Shown: positions 10,141-18,599 of the stretch, in pieces | Position numbering within the stretch: position 1 is the stretch's first letter | How the letters are laid out: every line of letters starts with the position of its first letter | Origin: Prionace glauca | Lineage: Eukaryota; Chordata; Chondrichthyes; Carcharhiniformes; Carcharhinidae | Direction: 5' to 3' | Length of the DNA: 64,000 nucleotides | Assembly: GCA_037974335.1 (NCBI GenBank) | Contig: CM075760.1 | Location: 31,843,942 to 31,907,941, forward strand | Notes under the pieces: generated by a model | The model's input: the letters and a program-made list of their open reading frames with translations, nothing else | The model's database searches: none | What the model was told of the DNA's origin: nothing | Program-made: the position numbers and the translations under genes

Positions 10141-10711
10141 GCCACCTCTCCCTCTCCATCGATCTTTCCCCGATTCTCTCCATTGATCAGCTTTCAGTAA
10201 CAGGGCTGTGTAAAGTCAGGAATCAGTGTAGATCACCGGGCAGCTGCTTTAATGTCGGGACCTTTCTTTCAGAAACACGGATCAGTGAACAAATAGACAG
10301 ACTGAGGGAGCTGGAAGGGAAGCTTCCAGCAAAACTAGGATCACACAGGAATCAAACACCAAGTTTACACCAGTATTGGGGAGCCAGGCGGACTTAGTCT
10401 CAGCCAGATCCCTTCTTATTGATTGTGTCTTTGTGTCCGGTGTAACACATGGAAATCCCTACTTCTGACCTCATGTTGGATGAAATGTGTCATTGATGAA
10501 GCAATAGAAGATTGTTGGTCCCAGAACAGTCCCCTGCCGAACTCCTGCAGTGATTTCTCAGCTTAGATGTTTGACCTCCAACAACCATCACCATCTTGCT
10601 TTGTGCTAAATATGACTCCAAACAGAGAAGAATTTCCCACTGAAACTTATTCACATGAGTTTTACTCAGGCTTCCCGATCCCACCCTCATTCAAATGTTA
10701 CCGGGGGAGGG
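10141..10711. other. J-C intron, low-repeat stretch
   Basis: Starts with the single-copy version of the insert shared with the 9.66 and 9.95 kb repeats, then about 500 bp with no recognised gene, RNA or repeat. Open frames here are short and without family resemblance. Confidence 0.5.
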
Positions 10712-11036
10712 GGAGGGGGTGGCCGAGGCGGCACAGTGTTTGGCGCTGCTGCCTCACAGTTCAATTCCCGATATGGGTCATTGTGTATGGAGTTAGTAAG
10801 TTCACCCAAGTCTGCTTGGGTTTCCTTCGGATGCTCCTGTTTCCTCCCACAGTCCAAAGACGTTTGGGTTCAGGGGACTGGCCGTGCGAATAGGTTCAGG
10901 AGGTCTAGTTAGAGTAAACACATGTGGTTATGGGGATAGGGCTTTGGTGGAATTCCTGTTGATGCAGACTCGATGGGCTGAATGGCCTCCTTCTGTACTG
11001 TAGGATCTCGTGATTCTATTCTACGATGTAAATGAC
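10712..11036 (+). mobile_element. HE1-like SINE (tRNA-derived)
   Basis: Plus-strand SINE in the J-C intron. The tRNA-like head GCGGCACAGTGTTTGGCGCTGCTGCCTCACAGTTCAATTCC is partly eroded. The body has GGTTTCCTTCGGATGCTCC, CCTCCCACAGTCCAAAGACG and GATGCAGACTCGATGGGC, and the tail TTCTGTACTGTAGGATCTCG. Better preserved copies are at 34957-35293 (-) and 55054-55392 (+). Confidence 0.85.
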
Positions 11037-11039
11037 AGT

Positions 11040-11910
11040 CTCTCTGACGTATGTGAGGTGGAAAGTGTGTGAGGTGTGTTTGGGTGTGTGTTTGATAGAG
11101 AGAGAGGGTGAATGTGTGTGAGAAGGTGCCTGTGTGTGACAGACTGTGTTTGCACATGTGTGAGACAGTGGGCTGCGTTTGCAAGAAGGGGCAGTGTGCC
11201 TACTAGAAAGCAAATATACTGTTCATGAGTGTGTGGAAGTGTGCATGGGATTGTGTGTGAGTGAGAAAAATGTGTGCAATGTACATGGGTGATAGAGGCA
11301 AAGTGTGTGTGTGTGTGTGTGTGTGTGACAGAGAACGTTTGCGTGACACTGTGCTTGTGGGAGAGACTGTGTCTGTGTGTAAGTTGGAGTGTGTGCATAG
11401 GTCTATGTTTGTGAGAGAGTGTGAGCGAGCTCGTGTGAGAGAGAGCAAGAATGTACAGGTGTGAGATAATCTGTGCAACAGAGATAGAAATATGTGTGTG
11501 TGAGAGAGAGAGAGATGCAAGTGCAAGAGGAATTGTGAGAAAGTGTGTGTGAATAAATGAGAGACAACTTGAGCGTGTGTGATAGAGTGTGGGAGAGAGA
11601 TTGCGTGTGTGAGAGCATGAGACTATGCTTATGTGTATGTGTGTGTCTGCGTGTAAGAGAGAATGTTTGTGGAGATGTGTGCGTGTGAGTGTTTTTGTGT
11701 ATGAGATGTGAGAGACTGATTGAGAGAGTGAGAGTATGTGTGGATTTGTATTTGAGACAGAGTATGTAGACCGTGAGAGAAAGAGAATGTGTGTGAGATA
11801 TCGTATGAGAGAGAAAGTAAGTGTGCGTGTGTATGTGTGAGAGAATATGAGCGTCTCTCTGTGTGTATTTATGTGTGTGAGAGTGTGTGATGTGTGTAAA
11901 TCTCTATCTG
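11040..11910. repeat. GTGTGTGAGAGA simple-repeat block
   Basis: Imperfect GT/GA purine-alternating repeat on the plus strand with (GT)n at about 11300-11328. Open frames in this stretch are low complexity. It is the J-side end of the roughly 5-kb simple-repeat core of the J-C intron. Confidence 0.95.
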
Positions 11911-12184
11911 GCTGATTCAGTCTGGAAAAGCACCCTCACTCCACACATACTCACCCACTCGCACAGTAAGTGGGAGTGACAAACGAGCACGATACGGACT
12001 GTGGGGCACGGGTTGGAAAAACATTTAAATATTTCACAAGTCAGTCACAATTGAATAATTTCCTCTTTCCTCAATGAGAGAAACTTGTAAATCCTCACGC
12101 AATCTGACACAATCCAGGGCAAACCACCCACAAGATTACCCGGCCCCTCATTCACCCTATTCACTCTCTCCATCACTAACAGGC

Positions 12185-12475
12185 AGTGTCAGCACTGTGT
12201 GTATTATATAAAACATGCACTGCAGCAATTCACCAAGGCTCCATAGAATACACTGTCCAAACCCGCTGCCTTTACATCCTAACAGGACAAGGGCAGCAGC
12301 CACATCTGAAACACTATAACCTGTAAGCTTCCCTCCAAAACACACACCATCCTGACCTGAAACAATATCTCAATTCATTCATAATCGCTGGGTCAAAATC
12401 CTGGAACTCCCTGCCTAACAGCAGGGCGGATGCCTGCAGCATATGGACTGCAGTTGTTCAAGGATGCTTCATATC
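12185..12475 (+). mobile_element. LINE ORF2 C-terminal fragment (Jockey/L2-like family)
   Basis: Decayed plus-strand copy with words such as ATGCACTGCAGCAATTCACC, AAGGCTCC, GGGTCAAAATCCTGGAACTC, CCTGCCTAACAGCA and TATGGACTGCAG. They correspond to the ...SNSPRLL... and ...SWNSLP... end of a non-LTR reverse-transcriptase ORF seen more fully at 30860-31560. Non-coding. Confidence 0.65.
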
Positions 12476-12959
12476 AATACTTTGTGAAGGAACAATTAGA
12501 TTAAAAATTCTGGCCGAGCAAATGTCTCTAAAATGCCTTTAGAAGATTAAAAATAATATGCAGGTGAATGTGACCCTTCAACTGTCAAACTAAACAGTTC
12601 AGGGGCTGCTGTATTACGGAGCACAATATAGTAAATCTCACTTTGTATTTGTTCATCGAACATTCCCAAGGCCGGTACATCACTGCTTAAAAATCACCCA
12701 ATTCTCCCTCTAAAGTCTGATGTTTCTGCTTCTCTGATGGACACAATATGCTTCAGGGATTTAATTTCTGAGACACCGAGTCAAACAGTCAAATTTCCCA
12801 CAGATACAAGTGCATTGAAGAAATAAATCAAATTTCACTTCTTGCAGGACAGGAGAAGGAATCAAAAGATTTATAACCAGTCAGGGAGATTCCTGGTCCC
12901 AACACAGTGACCACACGCCCAGAAAGAGAACAGACACAAACAGTTCAACAGTCGAGTTC

Positions 12960-13260
12960 CCAGCAGAAAGATCTGTTCAATCTGTCAATTTCAAACTGTT
13001 GGATTCTCATTGATCAATAGTCAAGTTACAACAGAAAATCAATAACCTATTTCAAATTAAACGGGTATTCATTTCAGAACTCCTCTCGACTTTTAATTAT
13101 TTCTCTCTGCCTGTATCACTTCGCGAAAATTGTGTAAAAATGTAAGTTCGCTGAAAATGAGCAAAAATAACAGATTCAGGACAGTTCAATGTCCCTATCA
13201 GAGATACAGTGACACAGTAACAGTTCAATGTCCCTAACAGAGATACAGTGACACACTAAG
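12960..13260. repeat. Internal J-C intron duplication, copy 1
   Basis: About 290 bp that aligns by eye with 14285-14556. Shared words include CAATCTGTCAAT/CAGTCTGTCAAA, TTGATCAA, TCAAGTTACAACAG/TCAAATTACAACAG, TAACAGATTCAGG and AATGTCCCTAACAGAG. A 39-bp piece (CAGTTCAATGTCCCTA...) is itself repeated twice at 13174-13255. Confidence 0.75.
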
Positions 13261-14284
13261 AATTAAACAAACCGGGAAATATTTACATTGAAAATCGTTA
13301 CCTGATTGGATCTAATTTCTTAATTAAATGTAATCAACAAAATTATCAAGGCAAAACAATTTATCGAGCCGAGCACAGCTGAGTAAAGAAATGTTTTGTT
13401 TTTGAATTCATTTTGATACAATTAAATATTCTCTAAGACTGATGATATTTTGCACGCTAGTGCAATATTCAAGGTCTTTTGTTTTGAATTAATCAGCGTT
13501 AATATTACATTTTAAGTTATTGTTAATTGTCAGTTAGTTCTCCTGTCAGCTGATTTGTTCTCTGTAATAAAATGAGTTTTCAATCATTCAAAACGTGCTT
13601 CTGCCCCCAACATTGTTAAATAATTAGGTTACAATTAAATCTCAATGTTAAACTATAATTTCAAATTACTGAATGGAAACATTCAAACATCTGTCATTCA
13701 TTTACTTAAATCTAATCACATTGTAATATTTTACTTTTTCACTTTTACTACAAATATCTTATTACAACGAACAAACGTGTTAAAAATGCAGATTTCTGAG
13801 TTTGTCCAGACTGTAACGGCCTGGCCGTTTGAAATCAATAATACTGCTTCCGAGATTTAATAATTTAGACCACGCATATAACTTCATTACTGAACACATT
13901 GTTTAATTAAAGAAGACCTGAATTAAACAGTGCAAACACAGAGACGATAATTGATTCAAATGCTCTGTAACGCTAAAAACACGATGCAGAATATAAGTCT
14001 CAACCTTTTCTTCATTATAATATTTAATAAGAATTAAACATAAGCTTCAGTTAGTATGAATTCTTCCATTCTGTCATTTATTCTGTGTTTAACATTAATG
14101 GGAGACATGATGTTATTAAGTGCTGAGCTAATATTATTTTTATAGTATTTATAATATCATATTATTTTTATATAAAGTAATCTTTTTGAATTTCAAGCAT
14201 TTAATTGTCAGTCGGTAGCCAGTTTCTGTTGATACTTTACTACAATTCAAACACAATCATTTGAACAATTTTACTTGAGTGTCA
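13261..14284. other. AT-rich J-C intron sequence
   Basis: Very AT-rich, non-coding. No RNA gene, exon or clear repeat recognised. Short resemblance to about 14950-15300 suggests it shares the duplication of the flanking blocks. An intronic enhancer could lie here, but no diagnostic motif set was seen. Confidence 0.4.
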
Positions 14285-14560
14285 GCGAATTCCATCTGTC
14301 AGAAAACTGTGTTCAGTCTGTCAAATTTTTATAAACTGTTTGATTCTAATTGATCAAAGGTCAAATTACAACAGTGAAAAAATCAATAAAAATTTTAAAT
14401 TAACCTGATGTTCATTTTAAAACTCCCTTTGCCTTTTAACTATTTCTCCCTGACTGTCTCAAATCACAAAAACTGGGCAATTATTTTTCTGAAAATGAGG
14501 ACTTCGAATATAACAGATTCAGGGCAGTGTAATGTCCCTAACAGAGGTACAGTGAATTGT
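14285..14560. repeat. Internal J-C intron duplication, copy 2
   Basis: Second copy of the 12960-13260 segment, about 1.3 kb away in direct orientation, diverged by small indels and substitutions. It includes TAACAGATTCAGGGCAGTG and AATGTCCCTAACAGAGGTAC. Confidence 0.75.
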
Positions 14561-15335
14561 AATTCATGTTTTATTTTAATATGTAACCATTAGTTAACAT
14601 GAATAAAATGTCCTAACATATATTTATTTTATTTTCCGAAACTTTTCTGCTTTTTCCCTACAAGAATATTCAAAGGCAATTTTATTTTCATTTAGCCAGA
14701 ACTGCTCAGTTTCACTGAGCGTAAACAATGTAAAAACAATTGAGGAACACTAAACAATTTCACAAATTTTGAGATGCGATAAGTAATTAATTATCTCGTT
14801 ATCTAATTTAAAAAAATACTCAGAACAGATAATCTGGTTCCAATTGCATAGAAAAAAAATTAATAATCGGATACAAAAATTTCCAAAAAGGAAATTATTC
14901 TGCAAAACTCGTATTCCAGTAAATGCGAACTTAATCTGGGATATACCGATTAATGCAAAGTATCTTGTTCAACTGAGCACGGCTGTGAAAACAGCAGGTT
15001 ATCATTGAAATAGCTTCTGGAATTGTCACAAAATATTTCCAGTCTGGAAAATGTTCTGGTCATGTTAATTGTGTGAAATACACAACAGAACTATTAAAGG
15101 GGATTATTGCTAAATTATTAATATAAAATAATCTGTGGTGAATATGGAGTTAAATTACCGATTAATAATTCTTTGATTTACATTAATTTTACTATTAAAC
15201 TTGTTCATGGGAAGTTTGTGATTGCAGCAAAGACTAAGTGTCCGAATGAGCGTTGTAAGTCATGACTCACTTGAATTTGTAAGCGTTATTTAACATTTAT
15301 AAAAATGCTGTGATATCTTTTCGGTGTTCTTTCCC
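14561..15335. other. AT-rich J-C intron sequence
   Basis: Non-coding and AT-rich. One motif near 14700 (CAGTTTCACTGAGCGTAAAC) is a diverged relative of the repeat unit at 15340-16650. Nothing else recognised. Confidence 0.4.
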
Positions 15336-16650
15336 CCCAACCTGCTTGTTTTCTCCCTAAATAGATTTTCAAACTCAAAGATTGTTTCTGTTCAACCAGA
15401 AAACATCTAAACTCTCAACGGCACCGTTATACACTATTTAAACAACACAGAAATACTGCCACAAAGCCAAACCATAGCACAAATTTTAAACATTCACAGT
15501 GACTGCACCACAGAATCTCCTCAGCAGAAACACAACAAATCACATCAATGAGGGAATGAATCCGTTTCACAGAAAAACAGATCAATTATCCATTCAACAG
15601 AATCAAATATAACATTGCAAAAAAAACCTCAATATCGAATCTAGCAAACTAGCTCTTAACCAATTATTAAACTAAACAGAAATCTAGAATAATAGCAATA
15701 GCATTGCGAGGAGGTGGAATTTGTCCAACAAATTAGCGTTGAAACTTTATCACATCTTATTCACATTGGGTCATATTTCAAACATATTTAAACATTTGGA
15801 TGGTAAAAGTTCCAGCCATCAAATGCCACCGAGATTAAACATTGCAGATACCCCAAAATCTGAATGCAGTGACAAACTATGTTCTGAATGAGTGGAGTAA
15901 GCCGATATCACTAAAGATTTTAAACATACAAATACAATAAAGCCTGCTTTATTTCTCCCTGCGGTCATGCATCAAGCAGTTGCGACCCGCAGAATGTTCA
16001 TATTCAATCACAAAACGTGTAACAGCTCGGTGTCACTGAGTTCAAACAATGCAGAAACACCAAATTAATTCACAAATTTTACGTATTTAGAGTCATCCAG
16101 ATTCATAATCTCCTCATCAGAGGAAAAAAAAACACATCACTGAGAGACTGAACCCCGCTTCATGCGGAATCAGCTCAATTCTACAAACACTCTCAACAGA
16201 ATCAAATATAACATTTACAGAAATGTTTCATGTAAATTCCAGCCAATTAGCCCATCACCAAACTAATTCATGTTTAGAATAAGCAGAAAATATTGCACAG
16301 CAGCACCAGCATTGTGAGTGAGTGGAACATTTTCACTGGATAAATATAGAAATTTTAGATTGTTTTAAATTTTTGGTCCAAATTTCAAACACTTGTGCAG
16401 TAGATGGTACAAACCGCAGCCACTAGATGTCACCGAGATTAAACGCTGCAGAAACGCTGAATTGTAAAACAGACATTTGGATTTTAAAGTAACCCAACCA
16501 CACAATAACCTCAACAGATAAACACAAAATCCCAACAATTTGGGATTGAATCCCTCAGCAGTACGTATTGTCCAGAAAGAGCGGAATTCTAAAACCCCTT
16601 CGCAGCAGAATTACAGGAAACATTGTAACAATTCTCAACCGAGAATCCAC
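15336..16650. repeat. Degenerate tandem repeat (about 600 bp) next to JH
   Basis: Two to three degenerate direct units starting near 15340, 15950 and 16440. Shared words in the same order are TTTCTCCCT, CAGAATCTCCTCA/CATAATCTCCTCA, CAACAGAATCAAATATAACATT, CCAATTA, ATTGTGAG/ATTGCGAG, and GTCACCGAGATTAAACGCTG against GCCACCGAGATTAAACATTG. It occupies the first 1.3 kb of the J-C intron after the JH splice donor. Confidence 0.7.
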
Positions 16651-16750
16651 CAAACTCACATTTATGTTACCACATGGATTATTAGTACAGATAGAAACAT
16701 AAAACAAAGACACATGTAAACCAGTTACTCAATAAGTGGATGGTTCTTAC

Positions 16751-16837
16751 CTGTCGTCACCGTCACCATGGTCCCTTGTCCCCAGTAGTCGAAGTAGTCA
16801 CAGTGTCACATTCCGTAGGCTGTGTCATACAATAACC
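16751..16837 (-). other. JH segment with 23-bp-spacer RSS
   Basis: JH coding segment at 16751-16798 (48 bp, 15 whole codons, phase 1 end), reading YFDYWGQGTMVTVTT with the WGQG motif. The donor ACAG|GTAAGA lies at 16750/16749. Upstream on the minus strand is a perfect RSS: heptamer CACTGTG (16799-16805), 23-bp spacer (16806-16828) and nonamer GGTTATTGT (16829-16837). It is unrearranged. Spliced to CH1 it gives ...VTVTTA-TPSAP. Confidence 0.97.
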
Positions 16838-17154
16838 GTCCCTGCACAAAATAGAGACAAAATCAGCATTATTTTAAATATTCACAAACCCAAGAAAAAG
16901 CAAAATCAATTAGAACAAAGAACAACATTTCTGGATATCATTTGACATTCATAAATGACCCTAAAGTTTTATATTTCACAGAGTTACAGGTGAACATGTT
17001 GTTGAAAACACACATCGATAATTGAGTAATTATCAAGATTTTCCATGTTTATTCCTGCCATGTGGTCAGTGCTGGACATAAATAATACTGTACTGTGATT
17101 ACAGTAGGGATTTAAAAGTGACACTGATCCAGTATTAGTCAATCAGTGCTGAGG

Positions 17155-17222
17155 GGTTTTTGTATTGACAGTAACTGCTGTGCCATCCAGGTATCACAGT
17201 GAGACACAGCATGACAAATACT
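17155..17222 (-). other. D2 segment, 12-bp spacer RSS on both sides
   Basis: D core at 17183-17194, minus-strand ATACCTGGATGG (12 nt). V-side RSS: nonamer AGTATTTGT (17214-17222), 12-bp spacer, heptamer CACTGTG (17195-17201). J-side RSS: heptamer CACAGCA (17176-17182), 12-bp spacer, nonamer ACAAAAACC (17155-17163). The J-side heptamer departs from consensus in the last two bases but keeps the essential CAC. The 12/12 arrangement lets D2 join both D1 (22) and JH (23), as described for horn shark IgH D2. Confidence 0.93.
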
Positions 17223-17531
17223 GAGGCGGACTGTTAACTGTAAAATACAGACAGTTAATTTCACTGCTATTTCAAAAGTCTGTTTCCAGCTCGTTAAGGG
17301 TGAGTCCGTGAGATATTTCAATTTTTACTGGTCATGATATTGATAAAGGGGGTTAGAAACTTTTACACTCTCTGTGCACATTCAGCGTGTAAATCAATAA
17401 CAACAAAATTGAAGCATTTTACATCTTAAAAAGAAACAATGTTGTTTCTAAGTATTATATTGTTGAAGCCTCATTTACTTTGGCATTCGGCAATGGCATT
17501 GGTCACCAAGTTAAGCAACGTCCTTTTCTGA

Positions 17532-17612
17532 GGTTTTTGTATGAGGATGGCGCTTTTCTCAGCACTGTGACTCCCATAGTATCTCACAGTGACACACACC
17601 CATACAGAAACT
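17532..17612 (-). other. D1 segment, 12-bp (V side) and 22-bp (J side) spacers
   Basis: D core at 17570-17584, minus-strand AGATACTATGGGAGT (15 nt). V-side RSS: nonamer AGTTTCTGT (17604-17612), 12-bp spacer, heptamer CACTGTG (17585-17591). J-side RSS: heptamer CACAGTG (17563-17569), 22-bp spacer (17541-17562), nonamer ACAAAAACC (17532-17540). Under the 12/23 rule D1 can join VH and D2 but not JH directly. The D1-D2 distance is about 375 bp. Confidence 0.93.
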
Positions 17613-17961
17613 GCACTCACTCTGTTCAGTACTGCTGTTCAATATTCACTTTAAATGGACCATTAGTTTTGCTCTAATGTAAAATGTAGGCAACTATTTA
17701 CAGAACACAATCTATCAGGAATATTAAAAAGGGTAATATATCGTGTGTGTCCTACTTGCTGAAACTACAATGAATAGAAAGTCAGTGAAAAGCTCACCAG
17801 TTATATGGGTGAGTTTGGGAAGATTTACTGTTAAATGCTTTCTGTGTTACTTTTTTTTAAACACGATTGTAGTTTGGTTCTGACCACTCTCGATCATATT
17901 GCATTTAAAACAGATACTGACCTTCAGGTTATGAATGAAGTTGCGGAATCCCCTCTCGGGC

Positions 17962-18000
17962 TGTTCTTGTCCGGGTGCAGCCCTGGATCCTCTCGCTGTG
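17962..18000 (-). other. VH recombination signal (23-bp spacer)
   Basis: Directly follows the CARD codons. Heptamer CACAGCG (17994-18000) has C in place of the consensus T at position 6. The 23-bp spacer is 17971-17993 and the nonamer is ACAAGAACA (17962-17970). The intact RSS shows a germline, unrearranged V segment pairing with the 12-bp RSS of D1 about 350 bp away. Confidence 0.95.
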
Positions 18001-18305
18001 GTCTCTGGCACAGTAATAGATGGCCGTGTCTTCAATCTTTAGGGTCCTCATGTCCAAAGAGTAGATGTTGTTTGAATTGTCTCTGGACGCAGTAAATCGA
18101 CCCTGAATTGATGGCGCGTAGTAGTTGCTGCCGGAGCTAGAGGAGCTGACCAGCCACTCCAGGCCCTGTCCGGGAACCTGCCGGATCCAACCCATGTAGT
18201 AGCTGCTAAAACTGAAACCGCTGCCTTTACAGGTCAGTTTCAGGGAACCTCCGGGACGCCCGGTCGCTGCCTCTGGCTGGGTCAACACAACATCCGACTG
18301 GACAC
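18001..18305 (-). CDS. Ig heavy chain VH exon (germline, functional-looking)
   Basis: 305 bp, acceptor TTTTTACAG before GTGTCCAG, in phase with the leader. After the rest of the signal peptide (GVQS) it encodes FR1 [20 protein letters not shown], Cys in LTCKGSG, CDR1 [11 protein letters not shown]2 [15 protein letters not shown]2 [13 protein letters not shown], and FR3 [12 protein letters not shown]...DTAIYYC, ending CARD. Conserved Cys, Trp and the YYC anchor are present and there are no stops. It is followed at once by a 23-bp-spacer RSS. The 132-bp leader intron separates it from the signal exon. A diverged, broken VH relative lies at 27080-27262. Confidence 0.97.
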
Positions 18306-18437
18306 CTGTAAAAATAGATCAAAAACACCAGGGATTAATCTTAGTGAAATGATTGCTGACTCTGGAACATTCCAGAGAGAGACTAACACTGAGACAGTAA
18401 CAGTGAGAAACTTGAACAATAATAAAAAAATACTCAC

Positions 18438-18483
18438 CAGATAAGAAAGTCAGCAACAAACTGAGAGAAATGGCCGACCTCAT
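18438..18483 (-). CDS. VH leader (signal peptide) exon
   Basis: ATG at 18483 in context AAAG-ATG-AGG, encoding MRSAISLSLLLTFLSG and ending at donor TCTG|GTGAGT in phase 1. With GVQS from the V exon it forms a 19-residue signal peptide with a Leu-rich core. The start is chosen because it is the only ATG giving a signal peptide in phase with the V exon. An upstream open frame in another phase (18434-18721) is not coding. Confidence 0.95.
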
Positions 18484-18572
18484 CTTTCTGGTGATTTGGG
18501 GGAAATGGTTGTGTCAGGAACTCAGTGAACAAACCAGCTCCCGGACTGTTGGATTCCGGTCCCAGTGAGCGG

Positions 18573-18595
18573 TATTTAAATACCCGGCAGAAGGG
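18573..18595 (-). promoter_or_regulatory. VH promoter: TATA-like box, GC-rich upstream element
   Basis: Palindromic TATTTAAATA at 18573-18582, about 90 bp upstream of the leader ATG. GGGGGCGG on the plus strand follows at about 18594. No ATGCAAAT octamer was seen within roughly 200 bp upstream, unlike bony-vertebrate VH promoters. Horn shark VH promoters have also been reported to lack it. Function is inferred from position. Confidence 0.55.
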
Positions 18596-18599
18596 GGCG

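Noticed and set aside
7732-10397. His/Ser/Thr-rich minus-strand frames and a possible CRISPR-like pattern
   Set aside because: Tandem GTGAGTGA minisatellite with no unique spacers; vertebrate DNA.
10077-10397. 106-codon plus-strand frame at the end of the minisatellite
   Set aside because: Its first half is repeat-encoded and the second half has no resemblance to a protein family or splice context.
17085-17120. A third D segment near ACTGTGATTACAGTAG
   Set aside because: Heptamer-like words occur, but no nonamer at a 12- or 22/23-bp spacing on either side.
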